Source: Nymphaea colorata
Taxonomy: Eukaryota; Streptophyta; Magnoliopsida; Nymphaeales; Nymphaeaceae
Direction: 5' to 3'
Assembly (NCBI RefSeq): GCF_008831285.2
Contig: NC_045147.1
Span: 13,866,854-13,930,853, forward strand
Length of the DNA stretch: 64,000 nt
The translations under genes were made by a program, and so were the position numbers. The notes under the pieces were generated by a model, which had not been told where the DNA came from, did no database searches, and saw only the letters and a program-made list of their open reading frames with translations. Shown here one piece after another: positions 1 through 12,298 of this stretch. The first letter of the stretch is position 1; every line of letters starts with the position of its first letter.

Positions 1-2098
1 AAACATCTCCCTTGGTTCAAATGGGGATGCATCATATTCTTTGTGTGTACATTTCTTATAAAACCATTGTCACAAATGTCACATCTTTTAAAAAAAAAAA
101 TCCAATATTTACATTAAAGATGATTGAAATGAATAAAACTGGAAAAGAAGCATTTTTTTAAAAACACCAAAATGAGTTTAATGCATTCTTTTCATGTTTT
201 TCTCATGTTTTTTCACGTTATTTTTTGTTTTAAAGTTTTAAAGTTGAGTTAAATTATTTATCTTTGTTTCATTCACTAGTAAATGTAAAACAACATTTTT
301 ATCATTTATGTGGTTATTTATTTACATTTTCTTATTAGTTTCTCATCTATTTCATCTTTACCTAATTTTTATATATATTTTTTAAAATTACGAACACTTC
401 CCCAAGATTTAACTGAGAAAACCAACTTTGCCTAAAAATACCCAAGAAAAACCTTGCTGTTTAAAACATGAGAATGATATTTGTACAATGATAAAAAAGA
501 TTCAAAACTATCAAAACAGTGAGGTACTATGCCATATCCTAGACTTATTTGTATATGGATGCATGAATACTGCTGGACTGCAGCATCTGGCCCACTAGGG
601 CCAACTTTCCAACATGTGTACAATATTACATCGCATGTTTAAAAGCTGACAAGTGAACAAGGAATAGGAAGCAAAAGGTATGTGCTTGTCCAGAACAAGG
701 GTTTCGGCTAACATCCCTTTTCATATTTTCTAGATAGTGGCATGTGTGTATCTAGAAGTCATCTATAATCTGGACATAAAACCCAGTTGTAGTTTCCGTG
801 AGCTGTTTCTGGATCATCTCCTCTAAGTGGTGGAGTTAGATGGTAAGATGTGGGGTCCCCATGAAAGCTCCTTGCCACAACAAATTCTAATTTTCTTAAT
901 TCAAATATATGTAGGCTAATATATGCTATAAGTCCTTTTAGTTTTCTGAGATAACAAGATTTTGGCTAATTCCTGATTGAAAGGTTATAAGATATTGGTT
1001 TTAAAAGAGGGAATATATAGATGTTAGATTTGCACCTGATGGTCGGCTCTGTTATAACAACGTAAGTTCTTGTTACTACGTTAGGTCCAGTTGGCAGTTA
1101 AAGAAAAAATGCAGATTGATGTCATGGGCAAAGCATGGTTTGATAAATCGTTGTTTAATATATGCTTAAAAGCATTTGTAACAATTCCAAATGACATCTA
1201 AAATTAATCTTAGGTATCGCTAGTTACTTGTATAAGGTGTTTATTTTGCTCGAGCAGGTAAGAATAAGTTAACTGTTTTGACCACACTGGCCACCTAAGA
1301 AATAGTTCTGGGATTGGCACTTTTTGGAAGAATATCACTGGTGTTCTCCAAGTTTTAGACTTCTTACTCTGTCAGAGAAATCTTGGTAGGTTGAAGCTTT
1401 ATGATGTTAGTCTATGTTCCTCCTTCAGAACATTTTTCTGATTGTATGTGAATGATTATCTGAACATCTGAAATTTTCAATTACTATGTTTTATTTGATC
1501 AGCTAGTCATATAATGCTTGCCTTTATTCAATGTGTGTTATCTATTGCTTGATGAGACAATTTTGTTAGAATTATAGTAGTTTGATGTACGATTTGTATT
1601 ATAAATATATGTATGTATGCAAAGGTCTTTATGTATTTATTTTCTTTTTATTTTTCTTGTATTTTCTGTATATCTTTTAATATTTTTTTTTTGATTAAGG
1701 GAACTAGCTGTTGGCTGCTCCCAACGGCTGGAAATCTAGCCATTGGAGCTGCCCAACACCTAGCTTCTCTTCTCCTTCTTTCTCACTTTCTTTTATGACT
1801 TGGGTCCCTTGCTTTGTAAAAGCTTTAAGGCCTGGTTTTGTACCTTATTTGAGATTAGTTAGAAGTGTTACACATCTAGTTTGAGGTTTCTCCCTTGTGC
1901 GATTTCTTGGACTGGCTGGTATGTTCAAGAGTGTGACTCTTGAAGTGTTTCTATTCTCAAGTTGCGGCCTAGTTTACATATTTGAGATTCTTTGTTCATA
2001 ATGTATTGAAGATATTCTGATGTTGGACAACTGGATGATCACATTGATGCACCATTTTTCCAAGCCTTATTCACGCTTCTATGCTAAAATGTTCTTAG
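1..2098. other. Upstream part of MutS2 gene region, exons not resolved
   Basis: AT-rich DNA upstream of the first exon I can assign. It probably contains introns and N-terminal exons of the MutS2 gene, because that gene lacks its N-terminal half here, but no stretch translated convincingly into MutS2 clamp or core sequence. A possible 39-nt exon ends at the strong donor near 1063; I could not support it. No RNA gene was recognised. Confidence 0.4.
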
Positions 2099-3809
2099 GA
2101 AGCTAGGAGGAGGAGACTTCAAGGGGGAAGTTCTGTAACTAAAGGGAATTCTAATGGAGTTGTGAAGTCATTAGAAGTTCAGGTAACTCTTGAAAGTAAA
2201 TTCAAAATATTCATAATTTTGTAGCCAAGTATGAGAAACATGAGCTGCATTTGCGGCATATTAACTGAAGCAGCTTACAGAGTTGATTATGTCTTTTGTG
2301 ATTTTCAGCTTGCAGATTTGGAGGATGCTCATCCTGCCCCCATTGATTTTCTTGTCTCTAGCAACATCAAAGCTGTTGTCATTACAGGCCCCAATACAGG
2401 AGGAAAAACCATTAGTTTGAAAACAGTAGGCCTAGCTGCATTAATGGGAAAGCTGGGTTAGTCTAACAATCCTTGTTAGTTTCACTATCTATTGTTTTTG
2501 CCAAATTGAAAGCATTCTAAAATTGTACAATGAAGCATCCCCTGACCACTGAACTGTTGGTTATGACAATAGGATTTGAAATTGACCATTAAATCACTTT
2601 CTTCGTTTAGAAAATTTACTGTTTATACACACTTTTTTCTGTTTTATCTTTTTATTGTCTGGTCACCAGTAACCTATGTCACACGGGTACAGGTACGATA
2701 AGGGTACGTGGACACGGCAATTTTCAAAATTTTAGGATACGCGGACACGACAAATTTTATATTCTAAAAAATAAAAAAGGATAATAAAATAAAAAAAACA
2801 TTAAATTAATAATTCACTCTTATAATCTCATAAGTCATAAGAAAGAAAGTCTCAGATTCTCAAACAAAACATTGTTCATCACCAATCTCATAACCCATAA
2901 GAAAGAAAGTCTCAAACAAAACAAAGAATGTCGGGTTGGTAAAGTGGTTCGGATCGGGTCTGACCCAAACTCGATCCAAAACGTACCTTGCCGTGTCCAA
3001 GTGTCGGTATCCAGGTGTCAGAGTGTCGACACCGGTACGTGGCCCGTTTTGCCGTGTCTGTGTGACATAGCCAGTAACATTTATTTTTCCTGCTTAAAAC
3101 ACAAAACCAGATGATCAATTTTGCATGTTTTTTCACTTAAAATATTCAATTTTTTGTCCTCTGAATCTCATCTAAGTTTTGGTAGTAAGATTTGTTGAGA
3201 AAACGTGCTGCTTTTGATATTTAAAGTGTTATGTGTTTTGGTATTTAGTATTAGGTAGCTTTCTGAATTTTTAATATTTTGGTGGACTCTTTATGTAAAG
3301 GGTTAATCTTAACCCTAATCCTATTTAGTCTAATGAAAAGAGGAGCAGCCAACGACTTTTCTGGACTGCTACCTTTCTCTCCTCCTTCCTCTCGTTCTTC
3401 TTCTCTACCTCACAACGTAACATGGTATCAGAGCCTCGGACCTAGGACTGTGACGTCTAGGGTTTCACGCAGCTTTTCTTTCTCTCCTTTTCATTCACGA
3501 TAAAGTTGGGCGTCTAAGGTTGCTGCTGTCGGTGGGACTGCTTGATAAAGAAAAAAGGGCAGATCACGTTCTTCATGTAGAGACGTGATCTATACCCTAT
3601 GTTGCTGCTGAAGAAGATGTGTTGCTATTGACGTTCAGATCTGAAGGTCGAAGTCCCTCATGTTGCTGAAAAAGACGTGTTGCTGTTGACGTTCAGATCT
3701 GATGTTCAGATCTGAATGCAGAAGCGTATTAAATCTAACCTTGATGGTTGATGGTGCCGTTGCAAATTGTTGGTGTTGATCAGATCTGATTCAGTGGATG
3801 TTATTACAA

Positions 3810-3854
<45 letters not shown>

Positions 3855-3906
3855 CAGATCAGACGTTGATTTTCTGTCGCAGGTTTGATTTTCAGACGTT
3901 GATTAT

Positions 3907-3956
<50 letters not shown>

Positions 3957-6900
3957 CGTCTGATCTGCCTTGCGTGTGGTGCAGAGTTTCTTTTTCAATC
4001 GCAGAATTGTTTTTTCAGTCGCAGGTTGATTTTCAGTCTATCGTGGGCCTGGTTTCGTGGTTTTATCATGGCTGCAAACAGATCTATACAATTTGATAGA
4101 ACATAGAGGCAAGTGTTGAATACAAAGCTTTCTCAAATCCTTTTTCGTTTGGATCTACTATCAAACTTGATGGAGCCAACTATGATGTATGGTCTAGAAC
4201 CTTCATATTGTCGGTCGTTGGACATGGGAAGAAATATATATTAGAAGAAGATGAACCAGTTGAAAAAATTGGTAAATACGCACGGTGAGAGGAAGAAAAC
4301 AACATTATTAGTGCTTGGCTTATGAATAGCACTCAGCCCCACATTGCAGCAGGACTTTGTTATTTTAATACAGCCAAAGATATGTGGAATTCTCTTCGGC
4401 AGATGTATTCTCAAGATAAAAATATCAGCAAAATTTTACAGGTTCAACAAGAATTGTTACAAATGCAGCAAGGTGACATGGATTTGACAGAATATTTTAC
4501 AAAGTTGAAGTTTATTTATGAAAAGATGAATTCCTTAAAACCGCCCTGTAAGCATTGTCTCAAATCTCACATGGAGCAAATGATTGTGGTTAAATTTCTT
4601 GCTGGACTATCTTCTGATTATTCTGCATCCAACGCTCAAATGCTTACAAGCTCTGATTTTCCTGATCTTGATGAGGCCTTCAATAGACTAAACAGATTGG
4701 CTGTTACTCTTCCTCCATCTTCGAACAACTCGCAGCCATATGCCCTTGCCTCATTTGGAGGAGGAAGAGGTGGTCTGTACTCTTCCCGTGGTAGAGGAAG
4801 AGGCCGAGGCCCTGGAGGACGTGGAAGACTTCAGTGCACATATTGTGGTCGTCTTGGTCACCTAGAGGATAGGTGCTGGAATAAAGTGGGCAAACCTAAC
4901 TCATCCACTTCTTCGTCTGTGACATCTTCATCCAGCTCTACTCCAAACACACATCCTATCAGTATGGCTCCTAAGGCGAATCTCACTGCTGCTTCAGTAG
5001 ATACTACATCTCTTAATTTAAGTCCAGCTGAAATTGATTTAATTATGGAACATAGATCTAATGCTACTCCTTCTACCTCATCGACATCTACAGTTGTCAC
5101 TAGTTCAGCGTACTCTGCAGGTAACACTACTTCTAAAGGTTGTTGGATAATTGATTCTGGAGCATCTAAACACTTTTGTGGAGACGCTAGTATTTCAAAC
5201 CTGCAGAAATTTGATTCTCCTCAACATGTTCGTTTGGCGGATGGAAGACTATCGCCAGTGGATGGACGTGGAGATGTTTATCTTTCTCCTTCTTTGCATG
5301 TTCATGATGTGTTATATGCTCCTGAATTCCCGAAGAATTTATTATCTGTAAACAAACTAACTAAAGAGATGAATTGCAAAGTTATTTTTGACTCGGGTAC
5401 TTGTGTATTTCAGGATCTATCGACTGGGAGGAAGATTGGTGGAGGCCATGAGATAGATGAAATATACATCTTGGATACATCCCCTAAGGAGGCGTCATGC
5501 CATGTTGATTCTACTTCAAGTGCCTTCTAGTGGCATCTCAGATTGGGTCATCCTTCATTCCCTAAACTTCGGCTGCTGTGTCCTCAAATTTCTTCCACAA
5601 CGTCTATCGAGTGTGAGGCTTGTCAACTGGGCAAGCATAGTCGTACTTCCTTTCTATCGAGTCAAAGTCAGTCTAGTCAATGTCTATTTGATTTAGTTCA
5701 TGTTGATGTTTGGGGGCCTAGTTGGGTTCCAAGTCGGTTGTCGTCTCGTTATTATCTTTCCATTGTTGATGATTTCTCTCGTGTCACTTGGGTGTTTTTG
5801 ATGAAAGACAAAACTGAAGCTCCTTGTATCTTGAAATCTTTCATATTGGAAATAAAAACTCAATTTAATTCTTGTGTCAAGGTTGTTCGCACTGACAATG
5901 CTCTCGAGTTCAAATCCTCTCATTTACTTGAATTCTATAAATCCCTTGGTATTGTGCCACATTTTACATGCCCTCACACATCTCAACAAAATGGTGTAGT
6001 TGAAAGAAAACATCGCCATTTGTTGGACGTAGCTCGCACCATCATGATTCATTCTCATATTCCTTCTAAATTTTGGGGAGATGCAATTTTGACTGCATGT
6101 TATCTAATAAATAGAATGCCATCATCTTCCATAGACAACAAAATTCCAATAAAAAATCTATACCCAAATAGAGCTTTATTTTCGTTACCCCCACGTATAT
6201 TTGGGTGCACATGCTTTGTCCATAAACTTGGTCCCAATCGAGATAAACTGGCTGCACAAGCAAGTAAATGTGTGTTTGTGGAATACTCTAAAAATCAAAA
6301 GGGGTATCGATGCCTTAATCCTATATCTAATCGAGAGTTTGTCAGTGCCGATGTAACCTTTCTCGAGTCATCTCCATTCTTTCTTGCAAGTCCTTCGAAT
6401 CCAAAGTCTGAGATGCCATTTTCTGTTCCTCTTCCAATTCCTCCAATTCCTCCTCCAATTCCTCTTGAGTCCCTTCCTTGTTCATCATCACCCTCCATCC
6501 CACGGTTTAGAGATCCTCCTCTTACATATTCAAGAAAAAATCCATCATCTAATGACCCAACACCATCTTGCTCTCAGGAGGTAAGTAGTTTTGAATTACA
6601 TAACATGCCTGAGTGTTCCCTTAATGCTCCTGTTCCTGATGAATTACCTATTGCTCTGCGTAAATGGATTAGACAATGTACAATTCATCCTCTTTCTAAG
6701 TTTGTTAGTACAGCTCATGTGGAAAATCATATGTGCAAATTCATTGATGCCTTGTCAGCTACATCCATTCCTATTTCACATGAACAAGCTATGTTGGACT
6801 CTAAGTGGTACCAAGCTATGAAGGAGGAGATGAATTCTCTAATATCTCGTCACACTTGGGATCTCGTTGAACCTCCTTATGGGACAGATATTGTTGGCTC

Positions 6901-9900
6901 GAAATGAGTTTTCACTATCAAGTACAACTCAGATGGTACAGTTGAGCGCTACAAGGCACGTTTGGTAGCAAAAGGGTACACACAGACATATGGTGTTGAC
7001 TTCTTTGAAACCTTCTCTCCTGTGGCACGTTTGGGCACTATATGACTCATTATATCTGTTGCAGTTCATTATGGTTGGAACATGTACCAACTCGATGTTA
7101 AAAATGCCTTTCTTTATGGGGATTTAACTGAAGTAGTCTATATGCAGCAACCACCCGGCTTTGAGAAACAGGGAGAGTGTACCAAGGTATGTCTGTTAAA
7201 GAAAGCTATATATGGTTTGAAACAGAGTCCTAGGACATGGTTTCAGAAGTTGTCTGACGTTGTGTCTAAGTTTGAGTTTTAGAGATCGCCTCTAGACCAT
7301 TCATTGTTCATAAAAAGGACTTCCAGAGGTATAGTTGTTATGGTGGTATATGTGGATGATATTATTTTAACTGGTGACAATGAACAAGAAATATATGACA
7401 CAAAGGAGTATTTGCAACAACATTTTGTCACTAAAGACCTTGGCTCTCTACGTTACTTCTTGGGGATAGAAGTGGCAAGGAGCAAAGAAGGTCTCGTTCT
7501 TTCTCAAAGAAAATATGTTCTTGATTTGCTTCACGAAACATGTATGACTGGAACTAAACCAGCTTCTATACCCATGAATTCTCGCACTCATTTATATGAT
7601 GACAAATCTGAGCCTGTTGATAGCAAATCATATCGGTTTCTCATTGGAAAGCTACTATATGTAACAATTACTAGACCTAATATATCCTTTGCTGTGGGAA
7701 AACTAAGCCAATTTATGGACAAGCCGAGGAAAGCCCATTGGGATGCAACTCTGTTATTATTGAAATTTCTAAAAGGCTCCCCTGAAAAGGGACTATTATT
7801 TAGAAGAAGCACTTCACTTCAGATAGAAGCTTACTCTGATGCAGATTATGCAGGCTCAGTTGATGATAGAAAGTCCACTACGAGATTCTGTATCTTTGTT
7901 GGTGGCAACTTAGTCTCTTGGAGAAGTAAAAAATAAGCTATTGTTGCTCGATCAAGTGCAGAGTCAGAACATCGAGCCATGGCCCAAACAGCCACTGAGA
8001 TAGCATGGGTGAAAGGCATGCTAGAAGGTCTTGGAATTCAGGTTGAGCTACCTATAAAAATGCAATGTGATAATAAAGCGGCTACTTACATAGCAAATAA
8101 TCCGGTCTTCCACGAACGGACCAAACATATTGAAGTTGATTGTCATTACATTAGAGACTTAGTCCAATCCGGGATTATCTCTATTGAGTATGTTGCTTCC
8201 GAAGACCAACCTGCAGACATATTTACCAAAGCTCTTCCAATATCCAATTTCATGAAGTGTTGTAGCAAGCTGAGCATGATAGACATCTATGCTCCAGCTT
8301 GAGGGGGAGTGTTGAGAAAACGTGCTGCTTTTGATATTTAAAGTGTTATGTGTTTTGGTATTTAGTATTAGGTAGCTTTCTGAATTTTTAATATTTTGGT
8401 GGACTCATTATGTAAAGGGTTAATCTTAACCCTAATCCTATTAGTCTAATGAAAAGAGGAGCAGCCAACGACTTTTCTGGACTGCTACCTTTCTCTCCTC
8501 CTTCCTCTCGTTCTTTTTCTCTACCTCACAACGTAACAAGATTTATAGTTCACTTTAGGCAGAGAGCTTCCTTCTATTAAGTTGAAGTCATTGATATTGT
8601 ATGATTAAGCAAAAAGGAAATGTGAAGCAGACATTTGTTAATTAACTAAGGTACATGAGTAAGCATGTGGAGACGATACTAGGACGCTATTACTTCTAAG
8701 GAGTTTGGTTCTTATTAATATACAACTTGCAAGAGGATCTAATGCAACAGGAGATGTGGCAGGTCACAGTGAAACAAGTGTTGAATCAACTAGCTTTTGG
8801 AGTCTTTCTTATTGAAACACTAGCCTTTGATGGAAAGAGTTTGTATAAAAAACGAAGCATTTTTAAGTTAAAAACTTGGAGATCACTCAGCACTTCTGGT
8901 CCTAGTGCAGTTTGTATTAAGAGCTACTCCCTTTGTGTCAACTTGACCAAAGACTGAACATCAACCTATATGATTTTTCTACTCAGTGTCATGTTTCAGA
9001 CACTTATGGGCCTTATGGTGACTTTTGGGCTTCTGCATTTCTTTAATATGCTTCTCTAGTGACCTTAACATTTTATAACATGTTCTTGTGTGAATGACTG
9101 CCATTCAGATAAGTTTCTCCACTGATACAAATGGACATATGTTTAAGTCAAGGACCACCATGCATATTTGCATTTACATGTTTGGGCATATTAATGGTCT
9201 TTAATGAAGGAAACAAGAGGCTAAAAACCATACATGCTTTCTGTTCTGGGTGAGGCAGTAAAAATAATTTTTATTGATATGAGAAACTTGATGACAATAA
9301 ATGCAAAAGATTCACACATAATCCGTGACAAACCAAATAACCTCTATGGTAGTCTACTAGTCTTGTATTATGTACACATATAGGTTCAATTTTAAACAAA
9401 AGAAGCAGAGAAATTGCAATACAACGATTATGCATGATGGGAAGGCCAAGTGTGTGCAATGCCAAAAGTACCCTTGAATAACGTCATGTGTGTCTCATAC
9501 TTGCTGGCATATTCAGGCATATGTAATTGATCGTCCTGTGTTTGCTGTATATATGACATATTGATGTAGTAAATATTCAAATTAATGACATGCTACAATT
9601 CAAAAATGTATTTCATGTATGAGTATTGTGAACTCTATGAAATTGACACCTATGTTTACTTTCTTAATCCAACCTGTTCAGGCCTCTATGTTTTGGCATC
9701 AGAACCTGCAGTACTTCCTTGGTTTGGTTCAATATTTGCTGATATTGGGGATGGCCAGTCCTTGGTCCAGTCACTGTCCACTTTCTCTGGTCATTTGAAG
9801 CAGATTAACGTAAGGTTCCTTTTATTTATTTATTTATTTATTTTTTGAAGTTCCAATTGACCTAGTGCAACTGGCTTCTATATCTTATGCTTGGGTGCTC

Positions 9901-12245
9901 TTTATTTGCTATGCACGATGTTTACTTAATCCATACTTTTTGAGGAAGATACTAAATTTATTGGTATTGTTTGGCAATGTTGGATGTTCCTTCCAGAGTT
10001 GGTCATAATCGTTGCTTTTATTCACTTGCTTTGACATTTCTTCCCTTTTTTCCTGGCAATGTCTTTCAATTATTGATGTTAAACTGATGGCAGTAAATGG
10101 ACACGAGATAGTAATTGCTGAGAATTGTTTACATGATTCATAATGGAACTGCTAGTTGTAAAGTCTTTGTGAACTAGTTTTTGTATCTGGAAGTATGGCA
10201 TAAAATTGGGAATTAATCGTTATAAGAGGTAAAAAGGTGATACTGTTTTCATGTTTTAGTATTTCAGGGAATTTAGCAGGAGCGAAGAATGGAAGCATGC
10301 ATCAAGATGCTATGGTGTTAACATTGTCAAGATAATTGTGATTATATTGGTTTGACCAATCCTGCCAATGGCCATAATGGTGGTTACGGAACTAGGAGAG
10401 AACCCTAGCTGTTAAATCTTTCTGGATAATACCTGAGGAGCACTTCTCTTTTTCTTTTGGTGGTTTTCCTTCTTTTCGTTTTTTGGTGGGGTTGGGGTTG
10501 AAGAGGGAGTAGGAAGTGGAAGTCGTGGAACTTCACTGTATTATTGCATGGGAGAGTGCTAGTGATAAGGGTAAGATTAATGAGAAACTTGTTTGGTTCA
10601 TTCCTCACCTTTCCTTGTGGAGCATGCTACGTGGAGTATGGTCTTCCTTAGATTTAACAAGAGAATTGAGGAGAAAAAGGCATTTGCTACCTTATGGTTA
10701 TGTGGTTGAAATTGTTGGGACTTGAACATCATCAGTGGGTCAAAATATGGTTTTGCAAAATTTGGTTTACTTATATCTTTCTCAATCGTTGCTGCTTGTT
10801 TAAAAACACTTTTACAATGAAACTGCTAGTTGGTCTTAAGGCTACAAGTTGCAAGAGTGGCCTTGACCATTTGTTGAATTGTACCTTTTACAACTTTGTT
10901 GACATTGTCTGCTAAGTGCGTTTTTGTTTTTCAAGTGAGTTGATAAATATACAATGAAAAATACGAACATATATTCTAATTTTGAGATGGATTTTTTAGA
11001 AGGCATCTTATACATTTTTTCGCACTTGCCTACAGTCATAGATTGATAATACTGTTATAGAAAGTTGGGTAGCATATATGTTATGCAAAATCTGGAACCT
11101 TGCCTGTTGTTTTTATAATCACTGTTATGAATGCGATCACCATTGCACAGTTGAAGTTCTTTAGCAAATACTTTTTTCACTGGAAGTAACAAAACCTAAG
11201 CAAGTGCTCTTAGAGCTATATTTCTCCCTTGAGACATGGGAAAAAACTGTAGGATATGGCCTCCATATCACATTGCTGGTGTTAGTAAAACCTTGTCACA
11301 GTAAAGGAGAGGGAATTTCTTAGTCAATTGGATGCAGGAGTATCAACATGAAAATATATAACAGTAGGACTTGATTTATTTAATGGTATATTAATGGTGA
11401 AGACTTGCCTATAGCTGATTTAGGGTCCTGAACTATGCCTCATCTATATCGTGCTATAAGATGCCATCGTTCACGAACAACGTTTTCTCATTTACTGTTT
11501 GATGTTCGTTACAATTTTTGCTGTACATGCTCTTAGTATTCTCCAATCTGGGCTTTCATTGACTAATTTTGTGTACCTTTGCTTTTTTTTTTCATCTTTT
11601 CCCCCTTCCAAGCAAGAAATGTTTTAAAGTTCCATTCTGTTGGTATAGTTGTTCTTTAACCATACTATTATTCATTTTGTGTTTCAGAGTATTTTAGCAC
11701 AATCAACGAAAGATTCATTGGTTCTTCTAGACGAAGTAAGTTCATCGTATATTGCTTACCTTCATAGTTCATACTACTCTTAACCATATGTTATTTTTGG
11801 ATGGTGGGTTGGGAGATGTCGCCGTGCTGGTTTAGCATGCTTACCTACAGGAGCCTCCTCAACAGTCTTGATTGAATAAATGAGACCAATTTGTTCAGGA
11901 GCATAAACACTTGATTAAGTTTGCAATCCTTGCAGAGGCTGTATAATAATGTCTATATATCTGTGATTCTGTATAGCCCGTGTTGGTTCATTTATCAGAA
12001 AATTGAGTTGTGGCATGGGAGGTATATCAGCTGCATTTTATGTTTGATATTGTCGGTCTAAAACCCGGGCAGACACTCTTTCCCAAGTAAAACCTATTTC
12101 TTGCCTCCAACTTGAGCTGGGGGGGATATGTGGCCTTGCTGGTTTAGCATGCTTGCCTACAGTAGCCTCATTTAGAGTCTTGATTGAATAAATGAGCCCA
12201 GTTTGTTCAGGAGTATAAAAACTTGATTAAGTTACCAGTTCTTGC

Positions 12246-12298
<53 letters not shown>

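Larger units (their letters stand above)
3193..8538 (+). mobile_element. Ty1-copia LTR retrotransposon, full length, coding region broken
   Basis: A 5346-bp element with TG...CA long terminal repeats at 3193-3422 and 8310-8538. It is flanked by an exact 5-bp target duplication AGATT (3188-3192 and 8539-8543). A primer site matching the initiator-methionine tRNA 3' end directly follows the 5' LTR, and a purine tract GAGGGGGAG precedes the 3' LTR. The domain order gag, protease, integrase, reverse transcriptase, RNase H is that of Ty1-copia (Pseudoviridae type). It sits in the sense orientation in a MutS2 intron, 122 bp beyond the MITE. The LTRs differ by two substitutions and one 1-bp indel, so insertion is recent. 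Confidence 0.95.

Noticed and set aside
4858-5127. Minus-strand ORF within the copia element
   Set aside because: Shadow of the gag/protease frame.
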